Assembly (NCBI GenBank): GCA_017871115.1
Contig: JAFCIZ010000001.1
Coordinates: 6,136,001-6,200,000 of the forward strand
Direction of reading: 5' to 3'
DNA from: Cunninghamella blakesleeana
Taxonomy: Eukaryota; Mucoromycota; Mucoromycetes; Mucorales; Cunninghamellaceae
DNA length: 64,000 nucleotides
Shown here one piece after another: positions 50,324 through 63,106 of this stretch. Each line of letters starts with the position of its first letter. Position 1 is the first letter of the stretch. Made by a program: the position numbers and the translations under genes. Below the pieces are notes generated by a model. The model did not search any database, was not told where the DNA came from, and saw only the letters and a list, made by a program, of their open reading frames with translations.

Positions 50324-51796
50324 TTATTTAGCAGATTTAGAAGAATAAGAGGCAGATGAAGGGATATGATGATGGGGTTGACCATTAGCACCGATTCCAT
50401 GGTGACATACATCGATAGATTTCACCCAATCGTCATTTAAAATATCTTGACAAGTAAATCGAGTTGAAGGATTAGGATCTAAAATATGATATATCAAACG
50501 GCGTGGGCCCGTAGGTAATTTAGATAATAATTCAAATTGTTGGGTAGGATAAGCACGTAAATAAGCGGCATAAGCATGGTCAGATTGTTTCTTTGCACGG
50601 TGCCAGATTAACCCTTCCATCCAAAGGCAGTATAATACAATACCAGAAGACCAAACATCAGCATTGCTACCCCAGTATTCTTTTTGTTCAAAGGCTTCAG
50701 GTGCAATATAAGGTTCTGAACCCATTAATCCGTGACTCTTGTGACCTTGCGATTCCCAAGGGAATCGAAAAACATCGCTTACACCAAAATCGGTGATTTT
50801 CAATGTGCCATCCGCTGCTAACAATAGATTTTCTGGTTTAATATCCCGGTGAGCCACTCCGACTGAATGTAGATATGCCAAGCCTTGAATCATTTGTTTA
50901 AAACAACATGCCTTTTCACGCTCCGTCATGCATTCCGACATAATACATCCAAATAAATCACCACCAGGGCACTAAAATTAACAAGTATTATTTTTAAGAA
51001 TAAAAAAGTATAAATATAAATATTAAGTATAAACATGCTGAATTAAATTTAGAACTTTTTTTTTTCTTTCTATTTTTTAAAATAGATCATATTTCACCCT
51101 GTTTTTTTTTTTTTTTAAATAAAACACATATGTTTATCATTATTTACGTACATATTCCATCACCACACTATAGCGTTTACGGTCATCTAAAACCAAATCG
51201 ATAGTTTCTACGACGTTAGGATGAGTAAAGGTAGAGGAGATACAGAATTCACTTGTCAATTTTTTCATGTATTCTTTTTCAGATTCAGATCGATTTTTTT
51301 TTCTAAATTGTTTGATTGCATATAATTTTTCATTTTTGCCATCTAATTTACGAGTGATCATGACTACAGCTGTCGATCCTTCACCTAATCTACGATAACA
51401 TTGTCCATATTCTTTTAAATTAGCAGTATCAGCACGATGATATCGTTTTGTTGTTGTTGTTGTAGAGGCGGTAGAAGTAATTGTTTGTTTAGATTGATCA
51501 GATTTAATGGAGGGTGTAGGTGATTTATTTGTATAGTTGTCTTTAAAATTAATAATAGAATGTCTCTTTTTTTGTTGCTTTTGTTGGCTATTATTATTGA
51601 ATTCCAAGTTGGTAGATCCATTACTTGATGCTGAAGATATGCTTTGGCTAGATTCTCTTGATATAGATACTGGTAAAGGTGTAGGCGTAGCTGCTGATTT
51701 TGCAAGATCGTTTACCATCATTTTACTAGTTTGTGTATGTGGTAACCAAACGTCAATGGGAGAATTTCTATGTACGTTGGCAGAAAAATGAACCAT
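50324..51796 (-). CDS. Sat4/Hal4-Hal5/Npr1-type fungal serine/threonine kinase
   Basis: Two exons (51152-51796 and 50324-50971) give 430 residues. The first 125 residues are Ser/Thr/Gln-rich and probably disordered. The kinase domain covers about 129-400: LGEGSTAVV at 138-145, YAIKQF with Lys162, HRDIKPEN from 256, DFGVSD from 276, and an activation segment with GSEPYIAPEAF. The insert DVWSSGIVLYCLWMEGLIWHRAKKQSD and the GEGSTAVV loop are typical of the fungal Hal/Npr group, which stabilises plasma-membrane transporters and controls K+ uptake. The domain is complete and the catalytic residues are intact. Assignment within the group is inference. Confidence 0.87.
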
Positions 51797-53711
51797 ATAT
51801 ATATATAAATATGTTGTGAATTAGATAAAAATAAAATAAATAGATGAAATAAAAGCTTTATTATATAAAATAAATAAATAAATATATATATATATATGTA
51901 TAGATAAATATATCTATATATCTATCTATATGAATGTAGTTTTATAAATGTGAAATATAAAATATATAAAAAAGTAAAAATAAAAAAATTAAAAAAAAAA
52001 GAGAGAGAGAGAGAGGAAAGAAAGTTGAAAAAAATTTATTTTATAAAATAGTCAATGAAAAAAAAAAAACGCAGATCGGAGCTGATTTAAAAAAATTATA
52101 AAAAAATTGTTTTTACAAAAAAAAAATGCCTCAGTTCTGAAGTGGTGGCTGATAGAGTTATATAAAACCTAGCTGATTAGCCAATAGCATTAATGTCTTT
52201 GATATTATCTTGTAAAACCTAGTTGGCATTCAAAAAAAAACTCTTATATAAATTTTATTCGGTTTGTGCGCCTTTCTAGTTCATGGATTGACCTAGATTT
52301 TTCTTTTTTTTTTTTTTTTAAAAGACTTGTGATCTATGATGTAGTTGATGATCACAGAAAAATAAAAAATCTCTCATAATTAACTCTTGTTCAAAACAGA
52401 TCGTCATTATCATTTTTTTTTAAATGATATAAACTTTAAAATAAATTATAAATTAAATAAATATATATTTATTATTGTTGTTTTCGTATTGGTTATGAAA
52501 TGAATTATTAAATTATTATTTTTTAAGTTTTATCCATTTTCGTGTTAATGAAAATGATTATGACGTGAAAGAGTTTTTAATCAATATTATGTTTATTTGT
52601 ATTTTCTTTGCTTTCTTTTCTTTCTTAATTGACAATGATATTATCACGAGCTAATTTTTACAGGTTAATTTGATAAAAAACAAATTAACTATCCAGTTTG
52701 GCTTGAAAGTAATCTATTTTATTATTTTTTTACGAATAAAATAAAATAAAAGGTCGTATATATGCCTATATCTATATCTATATATATCTATATCTATATA
52801 TATATAGATATATAAATATCATTTGTAAGTACTTCGCTTTTTATTATTTTTAATAAACAAGAGGAAAATATTTCTTCTACTTCCAACTTTAGTAATGGCG
52901 TAGCTTTTTTTAAAAGTCCGAAGTATTTGTTGTTAAAAATGAGGCGAGTGTTCGGATTATGTTTTGCCCAGGTAAGAAACACCCACCACCTTTTTTCTTT
53001 TTTACCTTTATGCTATCTATTTTGTGTTACCTAAGCAGTAAACTATTATTATTATTATATTATTATTATTATTATTTATTTATTTAACAAGTAATATAAA
53101 TATAATGATTCATTTTGTAATAAATGATATATATATAATTTATATATATATATATATATATAAAGGAAAATCATGTGATGGTTAAACCTATGATCATAAT
53201 CATTTATTTTTATTTTATTTTATTTTTCATTTGTTTAGTTTCAGAAAGCAATTCTATTATAAGCTTTTTGCCCTTTTTCATATAATTAAATATCATATAT
53301 AGTGATTATTTTTTTTTTTTAATCAAACCAAATAAAATATATATTGATACAAAACTTTAACAATCAAATTTTCATTTACACTAATTTAATTGAACATCCG
53401 ATGTCAAGAAAGAAAAAATGCATAATGATATCAGATTATAACCTAAACATTGACTGTTATTTCACCACGTGTGGATAGTGAATATTATATATATGTGTGT
53501 TTAAGTTGTGTACCAAATAAATAAATAAAAAACCACAAGGTCTTCTTCTCTCTATCTCCTTTTTCTTTATTTACTCTCTCATCTTACAAATTTTTTGTTG
53601 GTGGCGAAGAATGCCCGAAAACTTTTTCATTATTTCTCACAATTTTTTTCTCTTTCAATTCATTTTTCTCTCTTTTTCTTTTCCAAAACAATTTTTTTAT
53701 AATTAAAGAGA
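51797..53711. other. 1.9-kb intergenic region with one denser patch
   Basis: Mostly AT-rich, with GA, TA and TCTATA repeats (51998-52018, 52763-52812). A patch at 52830-52985 is visibly richer in G+C and open on the minus strand (62 codons). It may be a gene relic or unrecognised exon, but I cannot name it. A CT-rich stretch (53540-53580) lies upstream of the next gene. Confidence 0.45.
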
Positions 53712-54157
53712 ATGTCTTATTATTATCAAAATAGTAAGTTATTTTTTGTTTTTTTAAAATCATAAAAATAAATTTTCATTTTATTCAACCTTTCTTTTCT
53801 TTTTCTTTTCTTTCTTTTCTTTTTTTTATTTTTTTTTAAAAAAAAGTGTATAATCAATATGGAGGGTACCCACAAAGCCCACAATCCTTTTATGAAATTT
53901 ATAAACAGCCAGTGAATTATCGACAATATCAACCTCCTCATTTAAATTATATGCCATATTATAATTATTATTATGAGCCAAACGTTTTAAATCGATTAAT
54001 CAATCGGGCTCGATTTGGGACTGGATCATACTTTGGAAACCCTTATGCTCAAACAAGAGTCACCTTTGATCCTCTTTCTGGTAAAAGAATTTGGCCAGAA
54101 GATAATTATGTTAGTTCTATCAAGGATTTATGGAAAACAAGTGATCCATATGCTTAA
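53712..54157 (+). CDS. Tyr-rich small protein, 110 residues, unknown
   Basis: A 22-nt first exon (53712-53733, MSYYYQN) is spliced through GTAAGT and AAAAAAG signals to exon 2 (53847-54157). The N-terminal half is rich in Tyr, Gln, Asn and Pro. The C-terminal half (NRLINRARFGTGSYFGNP, then VTFDPLSGKRIWPEDN) looks like a small conserved domain. There is no signal peptide or membrane segment. I do not recognise the family. Splicing and composition support a real gene. Confidence 0.55.
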
Positions 54158-54279
54158 AAAAAGGAATGACTGTTTAAAACCCCGCCGGACGCCAAACAAA
54201 TATAACGCACTCTAATTTTTTAGTTTTTTTTTTTTTTAACTATCATTTTTCTTTTTCTTTTATTATATATATTCTTTTC

Positions 54280-55994
54280 ATGTCACTTTATGATTTATTA
54301 TTACTTACATTAACCAATCATACAATGTAAGTCAAGTGTTTTTACTTATTTTTATACATATTTTTTTTATTTTTATTATTTGTACATTTTATATATTAAG
54401 TTATTATTATTAAAAAATTATTTTATTTTATTACTATTATGCTTTTATAAAACTATATTTGATATAAAGTGATGAACTTGGTTTATTACCGTGTATTCCT
54501 GATAAAAATGAGATACCTCTAGCAACTCAACACTATTACCCTTTATTTGTTTATGAATCTAAATTAGGAATCAGTCTTGATAGTATCGTTGTTTTATTAA
54601 AAGAAGCTCAACAGCGTTTTCTTTACTATCAACAGCCGCAACAATGTGACAATTTAATACAGTTGGAGCAAGCAAGTAGAATATTAATCATGTTGAAACC
54701 TGATCATTATACTTCAATGAATACAAGGTATATTTCTTTTACATTTATAAACTTGTATAAATACAACGTACACCATTTGAAAATAGATTCTTTTATTTAC
54801 TTGTTTATTTTATTATTATCTACTTAGAAAAAAGTTAATCCAGTTAGGCCATATTAAAGTAAAAGACGAGTTAGAATTAATAGATTTGATTTTTACTATA
54901 CCAAGAAATACAAAAAGCTCTATAGCATGGCATCATAGGTAATAATAATTACGCGAAAAGAAATAAATACTTTTATAAATACGCAAGTAAACCTATCAAT
55001 AACTACCATGCTCATTACTGTCCTAATTTATGTTGTTATTTTTTTTTTTTTTTTAAATATATATAGAAAATGGCTCATTCAGTGTCAATATAAAAATATA
55101 AAGAATTTGGATATAGAAAAAGAAATCAAAATATGTGAAAGATGTATTCAACTCCATCCAAGAAATTATTATGCATGGGAATATCGTTATTGGCTCATCA
55201 GTACTTTTTTAAAACACGATATTCAAAAAATCATTAAGGAATATCAGGCAATGTGCCAATGGATTGAAAACAATGTTAGTGATCATTCTGGTATCAGCTA
55301 TATTGAACAGCTTTTAAAACTATTGACAGCAATTTTATTAGTCAAGAATAATGAAGAAAAGGAAGAAGAGAATGATAAACTTAATCTTGAAACAATTATG
55401 CAATCTCATTTAATATGGTTAGATCAGCTTGTATCATCATATGAGGGACATGAAACGTTATGGTGCCACAAAAGGTGCTGTACTTCTTTATGGATAGATC
55501 TACACAAGCCATCATCAGCGGCATTATTATCATCTTGGTTTATACAACAGCATGAATCAACAAAACAACTGTTATTCGAGTTAAATCCATCTCACCATCA
55601 TCTTATTTCTTTATCTAAACAACAAGAACACCAATTCATATTCGCTTCTAAATATGGATTATGGTTATGTTTAATGGTAAACGATATGATTATAAGTTAT
55701 AACGTAACCGAGCAGTATTAGGAAGAAATATGGATGCATGATGATATATACATGAAAGAAAACATAAATATGCCAGAAAATAAAACGGAGATTTATCATA
55801 ATGAAAAAAAGTTCAAGGGGTACCATTTTTAAACTTTTATGTTATTATTTATATTATAATAGGAAAAACGACATCAACAAATAAGGCCTATTGAACAAAC
55901 GAAAGCAAATGATTTAGTTGATTTTTATTTACAAGCACTACAATTATATGATTCCACGCCTATTTACTCATCATGGAAATTATTTTTACAATAA
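54280..55994 (+). CDS. PTAR1-like protein prenyltransferase alpha subunit (GGTase-III type)
   Basis: Five exons (54280-54326, 54470-54727, 54828-54938, 55067-55676, 55863-55994) give 385 residues. The N-terminus reads IDELGLLPCIP, then YPLFVYESKLGISLDSIV, as in PTAR1. Helical-hairpin prenyltransferase alpha repeats follow: SIAWHHRKWLIQC, PRNYYAWEYRYWLIS and ETLWCHKRCCTSLW. PTAR1 pairs with the RabGGTase beta subunit in GGTase-III, which adds geranylgeranyl to already farnesylated proteins such as YKT6. The beta subunit is not in this window. Farnesyltransferase or RabGGTase alpha are alternatives, but the N-terminal motif favours PTAR1. The start ATG is chosen because its 47-nt exon joins in phase. 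Confidence 0.8.
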
Positions 55995-57226
55995 AAACAA
56001 TTGATTCATATTGAGAATGATAAATACATAGGAATTAAGTATAAAAATTCAATAAAAAATATGAATTATACATTGATAATTAGTTTATATTGACCTATGA
56101 CGTATTTTATCCTTTTTTTTTTTAAAAAAAAAAAATTGCCGTCCTCGTTACCATTTTATCATTATCAATTTAATGCATGAATTACTCTGCGTAGGTTTTT
56201 TTAAGAAAAAAAAAAAAAAGGAATTGAAAAGGTAATAATTGAAAAAAAAAAAAAAAAAAAAATGTAACTACATGAATTATATTTTAAGAATAAACAAATC
56301 AAGTTTTTTTTTTATTTTTTTTATTTTTCTATATATATAAATTAATTTTACAGAATTATGTTGATAAATAAATCTGATTTTTCATTATTTGTATTATTAT
56401 TATTATTATTTTTAATTAGTGTGTATGAATAGTGAAATAATGAAAAAGGAAAAAACAATAGGATAAGCAAATCTATTTCACCTAGTTCAAAAATTTAAAA
56501 TACATTATTATTTGGTTTTTAGTTCAAAAAAAAATTCAAGGAGATCTTTTTCTTTTCTCTTATATTTAATTATAATTATTATTTTTTTTTATTCTTTTTA
56601 TCTTTTTTAGGAAAAATAAAACCAAATTATTTACAGAAAATAAAAGTCATGGTGATCCTTTTTAATATAATGAAAAAATAATAAAACTAAAAAGTAATAA
56701 ATAATAAAAATAGGTTGACACTAAAAATAAAATAAAGATCATTATCATAGTGAAATGAAATATATATATATTTATATGTATGTATGTATGTATGTATGTC
56801 CTCATTGTTATTATGTTAAACTGTATAACATCATGTCATTTTTCACCATCTTTCAATAAATAATGCCTTATAATCTCCTTTATATATATGTGATCATTTC
56901 TATTTTATCAATATATATATATATATTTTATCTTACTTTTCTTTACTCCCCCCCCCCCTTTTGTTTACAGAATGAAATAGATAGAAAGTGAGATTTACCG
57001 GAGAAAAAAAAAAAAAAAAAGGGATCATATTATACAGAATTACTTTATTTTTAACTTGTTTGACTAAGAAATAAAAAAAATAATAATAAATAAATAACTT
57101 AAAAAGATCTTTTTAAAATATTTCTTCGTGTCCTCTTCTTCTCTTTTTTCTTTATATTTTTTAATTTTATTTAATTTGATTTTTTATTTTATTTTCGAAT
57201 AGATCATTATCATAAATTCGACATCA
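55995..57226. other. 1.2-kb intergenic region, no gene seen
   Basis: A/T runs, a TATG microsatellite (about 56775-56799), a C run (56948-56957) and long A tracts. No exon-like segment was found. Confidence 0.5.
56775..56799. repeat. TATG tetranucleotide repeat
   Basis: Six ATGT/TATG units in the intergenic region upstream of the monocarboxylate-type transporter gene. Confidence 0.85.
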
Positions 57227-59514
57227 ATGGATCGTTCTAATAGTAAAGAAGATGATACAGCTACTTTATATCCGGAAAGTCAAATCACAAACGAAAGTAC
57301 TCTGGTCAATCCTTCAAAATGTAAACTTAAATCTTTATAATAACAATAATAATAAATATAAAACTTTCCGAATCTTAATTCCTTTTATTATTTTTATTTA
57401 TTTATTAGTACAGAAATTGTTGTTCAATAAATTAGCAGAATCATCGTCTACCTTTAATGAAGCTAAAACAAACCATTGTGATGGAGATGATGAAGATGAT
57501 GATATTACTATTGTAAAAGAAGAAGAAGAAGAAGATCCTTATCGATGGTTTATACTATTAGGCGGTTTTCTTGCGCAAGCTGTGAGTATGAGTACTTTAT
57601 CTAGTTGGTATGTTGTAAAAAAAAAAAAAGTAGTAAACTTTTTTTTTTTTTTTAATTTTTATTAATGATAATAATTGATTAATAAATTTCTTTTTTATTT
57701 TAATTTTAGGGGTACGTCCATTTATTATTTTTTATATACAACTATTTAAACGAAAAAATAAAAAAATAAAAAACAACAAAAATCTAGCGATGATTCTTAT
57801 TATATATATATATATGAATTTATCTTTGACTATAGGTATTATGCAAGATTATTATGATCGTCAAATATTTCAAGGAAGAGTAGATTCTACTCAGTTAAGT
57901 TTTGTTGGTACTATTGGGTTTAGTTTTTGTGGTTTAATGGGTCCGGTCAATCAATTTATTACTTCAAAAATCGGTACAAGATGGGTTATGTTTATAGGTT
58001 CTCTACTAATGTCCATTGGTTTAATCTTGGCTAGTTTTTCTGAAGAGGTAAGAATGATAAAAAAGCGGACTTTAAATTTAATTTGCTTTTTTGCAGAAAA
58101 ATATTAAAGTTTTAATTTTTTTTTTTTTCTTTCATCCTTATTTTCCTTGTCTACAATAAATCACCCTATTTAGGTATGGCATCTTTATATGACACAATCT
58201 ATTATCCATGGTACAGGCTCTGCACTTTTATATATTGTAAGTAATATAATATTTTTTTTGAAATACTTATAATTATTATTATCTGTATATAATAATACTA
58301 TATATAACTATATATAATTAGGTATCTATGTCTATATCGCCTCAATGGTTTGAAAAGAGACGTGGGCTTGCTATGGGAGTTATGGTTTCTGGTAGCGGTT
58401 TAGGCGGTTTAGTAACACCCTTTATTATGAATGAATTAAATGAAAACCTCGGTGGCGCCTGGTAAATATAATAATAAACAAATATAAATGCCTTTTTATT
58501 TAACTTTTTGCATTAATTTTATATAATGTTGTATTTGTTGTCCATATAAATATTTAGGTGTTATCGTATTTTAGGAATTATTAATTTTGTAATTAGTATG
58601 ATTGCTACCCTATTACTTAAAGAAAAACAAACATCAACAAAAAAGGCTATTAAAGTGAAGGATGTTATTGATTTAAGTATTTGTAAAGATACTAAATTCA
58701 TTATATGGTGTATTGCTGGTAACTTGAGTATGATGGCGTATTTTATTCCTGCTTTCTATTTACCATGTAAGTATTGTTCATCATTGTTATTACCGTTAGA
58801 ATAGCAATAGTAATATTATACACTTGTGTCTATACTTTATATTAATTACCTATTTGGATTTTTTTTTTTTATTAAAAAATATAGCTCACGCTACCAAGTT
58901 GGGATTTAAGCCTTCTCAAGGATCTACTCTAGTTGCCGTCTTTTCAGCCGTGAATGTAATTGGAAGAGTTATCTCGGGTTACTTTGGGGATCAAGTTGGT
59001 GTCATCAATATCAACATTATATTTTTATTGATTTGTGGTATGAGTTCATTCTTTATTTGGACTTTTGCTTCTTCTTATACAGTACTACTTTTATTTATTA
59101 TTTTATATGGTTTTATGAGCGGTGCTGTATTTTCACTATGTAAGAATAATAATAATAATATTAATGATAATAATAATTATATATATATATACGTAATCTA
59201 TGCATTCTGTATGATTTAATGTTTACTCAACCATCCCTCTTTCTTTTTCTACTTATTTATTACTATCTATAGTGGCACCCATTACGGCGGCTATTACTGG
59301 TATGGAAAAATATCCGTCTGGTATATCACTATATTTATTCTTTTTAACAGCAGCAAGACTTGGTCCATCCTTGGCTGGAGCTATTCAAACAGCAACAGAT
59401 AAAAATTCATTTTTCGCCCAACAAATGTTTACTGGGTTTGCTTTCGTTTTATCTTCTCTTGTAGTCGTCTTACTCAAATTTAAATTAAATCGAAATATCT
59501 TTGGAAAAATATGA
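57227..59514 (+). CDS. MFS transporter of the monocarboxylate (MCT/Mch) type
   Basis: Nine exons (57227-57320, 57409-57607, 57710-57711, 57836-58047, 58174-58236, 58322-58461, 58558-58766, 58885-59139, 59273-59514) give 471 residues with about 12 membrane segments after an acidic N-terminus. Family features are PYRWFILLGGFLAQ leading into TM1, SSWGIMQDYY at its end, the PQWFEKRRGLAMGVMVSGSGLGG signature between TM4 and TM5, and GRVISGYFGDQVG between TM7 and TM8. It probably carries monocarboxylates or related solutes by H+ symport across the plasma membrane; the substrate cannot be told. The conserved W-G pair can be read only if a 2-nt exon (57710-57711) is included. Confidence 0.88.
57710..57711 (+). 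other. Predicted 2-nt microexon (GG) in the transporter gene
   Basis: The bases lie between a TTTTAG acceptor and a GTACGT donor. Direct splicing of the flanking exons gives an early stop, while adding these two bases restores SSWGIMQDYY, which is conserved in monocarboxylate transporters. Confidence 0.55.
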
Positions 59515-60021
59515 TATATAAGAAAGAAAGATCAATCAATTGGAATAATTAAATAATATTATTATATCATATTACTGCTATTATTCATAGAGTCAATACC
59601 ATTTATTACATACAACATTATCATTGCTATTTTTTTTTTTTACTTTATTTATGCAAAAGCAATTTTTAAATCACCGCATTTTTTCTTATCTTTTATCTGT
59701 ATAATAAATTGAAATAACAATATTAGTAATAATAATAATAAACATAATAATTAAGTATAAAAAAAAGAATTCTATATAGGATGTAGTAAGGTTAGATATT
59801 ATATATATAGTGTGTAAAATATACGTAATATTATTTTTTTTTTCTTATATTTATTTCCCATGCGAAAAACGCGGAGAGTGAAATAATATACAAAAAAAAC
59901 TATTTTCTTTATTTATTCGATCTTTTTTCTTTTTCTTTTTTTACCTTTTTCTTCTTCTTTTACTATTAGCAATAATAATATTAATAAAAAAGAAATAGTT
60001 TTACAACTTTTTAATGTACAA
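59515..60021. other. Intergenic, no gene seen
   Basis: About 500 bp of AT-rich spacer between two same-strand membrane-protein genes. A TC-rich stretch lies at about 59920-59960, before the next start. Confidence 0.5.
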
Positions 60022-62542
60022 ATGGAATTAGCATGGTCCAATTTACTTGCTATGGCTAATGCAATGACAGGAGCACCTTGGGTGTTTTTTGTTTTATATA
60101 TTTATCTTGCTTTTGAATTAACTTGTTTTCAAGTTGGTAAAATCATGGCTTACCTTTATTTTATTCGATGGCTATCTTCAAATATCTTTATTTATGTCTT
60201 TGATCAAAGAGAGCGGTTACATAGCCTTTTTTTATCAACATGTTATATTCTTAGTGCTTTATCTTGTATTTTAATCTATAATCTTCATTCAACAGTTCAT
60301 TGGTCTTTGTTCCTTTTCTCCTTAACCTTCTTTGGTGTTTTCTACCTTTCTATTGGTATTCTCATAGAAAGCGTTATATTAAAAAGTTGGGGTGATTATA
60401 GAATGTATTTTTATGGTAATAAAAAAGAAAATACAAAGATAATATGGTATATGATAATAATAAGTTATACATATGTTTCATAACTCCTCAAAGCTATCCT
60501 TTTCTATTTTTTTTTATTTTTATTAATAACCTTATCTTGTCTTTTTACATTTTATTTATATATATATATTAGGTCACCATCGCACTTGGTCAGAATGGAC
60601 GTTGTTATTTTTACTTGGGTTGATTGGGTTGATATGCTTTTTATTTGATAGAGAAATGGTTAATGATAATGACGATAAACAGCAGCATCTTGTATTTTTA
60701 TTGAGAATTTTATTTACAACTATGGTTTGCATTGGTGCTTTGATTATGTGTATTATTGCCACATTTAAAACATATTCTTTACCATCAGATCCTACTGATT
60801 TGGGCTTAACACCTTCTACACCTTGGTTACAAAAGAATGCAGCAACTACTTTACCACCTTCGGATTTCATGTTATGGCCATCTCAATTTGCTCCTTATAA
60901 ACCTTATAGTTTATTTGGTGAACCTTTATCTCATATCTCTGAAGAAGATGCAAGTATGATTCAACGAATCATGTCCCAATCATCTTTAGGTCGTGAATTG
61001 AGTCATCATAGTACAGCCACATCAACTGCATCACCTTCCATTTATTCTACTACTTCCCCCATGCCTCCATCTCCACTTCCGCCATCATCACAACAGCAAC
61101 CTAATCGTCCTATTTATAGTGATGCTAATAATAATAGTCATATAACATCATATGGTACCATTTATTCTTCCACACCCAATATGACTATACCAACTAGAAA
61201 CGATTACAATAATGCTTTTTTAAATCCTTCTTTATATAATCATATTGGCTATGACTTGGAAAATAGACGGCCAAGTAATGCATCGTTTTCTTATGATCCT
61301 TCTGTTATATTGAATGAGGATGAAGATGATGACGAATTCAATAATAATAATATGAATATAAATTCACCAATATCGCAACAACAGCAAAAACAGCAACAGC
61401 AACTCCAATTACAACAGCCTTTTTATGCTCATTCGGTTAATCCAAATATATATGCTCATTGGGAATCAGTCCCATCCTATGAATTGGCTTTATTTTCTTT
61501 TATACCACCCGAAATACCATCTATTGCTATATTGCCAATATTATTATCTTATCTATTTTTATCATCTACTTCTGATACTTCATCAGATGCTCATTCTATC
61601 CATCGTTCTTCTTCTCATTCAAATCAGCAACAACAACAACAGCAGCAGCAGCACTCTTTTAATTTAATCAATACAACTAATGCAGTCGCTCTCCCTGGGC
61701 CATTATTAATTAATCCACCACCTTTAGATAAATGGAAGCTATGTTCATTACAATTCAATATGTTTATCCTTGGTTGTGTTTCGGCATTAATGCATGTATT
61801 TTTATTTGTTTATTTTTATGCTGTTTTAAATATTTCTATCGTATTCATCTGTTTAAGCGGAGTAACTATTTTTCTTTCAAAAATCTTATTATTAACAACT
61901 GTAAGGAAGGTACGTATTAAAAATATAAAATAAAAACAAAATAATATAAAATAAATAAATAATAAAAAGTATATATATATATATATATATATATTATGGT
62001 TTATATTTTATTCATTTTTAATATAATTATTTTTTCATATATACATATATATTAGTGGATACATAATATCCACTACACCTTTATGACTATTTTAATTCAT
62101 TCCATCTTAATACTATGCAATGTTACATATCTTTGGCTCATACCGAATCATCTTTTTACAATTATAGCTGCATTATTGTTACCATTTTTACAAGGTAATT
62201 TATATATATATATAACATAGTTTGAACCACAACTAATTTCTTTTTATTCTTAATTCTCTTTCTTTTTCTAAAGGTATTATATTTTATTTGGCATGGTTAA
62301 TTACATCTAATAGAATTAATACATTGGTTTGGTCAGATCAACAAAGGATAATACAAAGATCTATCATGTCTACCTTATTTAGTTGTATAGGACCTATCTT
62401 TGGTACTCTCTTAGCTGGGTTGCTTATAGATGATAATGGAATGATATTAAAAACAAATTCTTTTTCTTTAGTCTATCAATTATGTGTGGGTTTATTAACG
62501 CTAAGTTTTGTTTTATCTTGGGTTTGGTGTGAAGAGGAATAA
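60022..62542 (+). CDS. MFSD6-like polytopic membrane protein with Q/S-rich central loop
   Basis: Four exons (60022-60415, 60573-61909, 62056-62194, 62274-62542) give 712 residues. Many hydrophobic segments flank a long hydrophilic region (about residues 200-450) rich in Ser, Pro, Asn and Gln, including an acidic patch (NEDEDDDEF) and glutamine runs. SWGDYRMYFYG at the end of the first half recalls the GDYR-loop of MFSD6/LacY-like major facilitators. The C-terminal half ends with a GPIFGTLLAGLLID membrane segment. Probably a transporter of unknown substrate. The large loop between halves is unusual and may carry phosphorylation sites. The fold call is moderate. Confidence 0.65.
61371..61656 (+). 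repeat. Glutamine-coding CAA/CAG tracts
   Basis: Two CAA/CAG-rich tracts (about 61375-61415 and 61626-61652) encode the glutamine runs of the MFSD6-like protein and are likely length-variable. Confidence 0.6.
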
Positions 62543-63106
62543 ATAAATAAATAAAAATAATAATTTAGGATGCATTTGTTCTTTTTTCAATTCAATCTAT
62601 TTTACACATATTAGAAAACTTAATCTTTTAATATTATTAAAAAAAAGTATCATCACTTTATACATAATAAATACCACAATCATTACATAACCATAGTAAA
62701 AAAAAATAATATGCTTTATATCTTAAAAAAGGAATTTAGGAAACTTTATTTTTTTGTTCGCATGAAAAGCGATTTTTTTTACAATAGTATTAATTGTCAA
62801 TTTCATGTACACAAAAAATATACTTTCTTCCTCTTATCGCAAATTTTATGTAAACATTCTTTTGTTTTCCTTATATTTCACAATAGTAAATAGGATATAT
62901 ACATATTTTTAAATCATGATGATAGAAACTGATAAAAAATATATAATAATTATTTATTAGAGTGGATATTTTTAATAATGCCATAATTTCAAAAATATTT
63001 TATGAATAGAGATGTATGGTTGCTGTAATTATAGATGTAATGCAATCGACCATGTAAAAATGTTCGTTTTTTTTTTTCTTTTTTTTTTTTTTTGTAAATA
63101 TCTAAT
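62543..63106. other. Convergent 3' region, no gene seen
   Basis: About 560 bp of AT-rich sequence between converging genes. The open frame at 62711-62893 is low-complexity and lacks support. Confidence 0.5.

Noticed and set aside
63061..63092. Long T run as a Pol III terminator
   Set aside because: Just a 3' untranslated T tract after the AAA ATPase gene; similar runs are everywhere.
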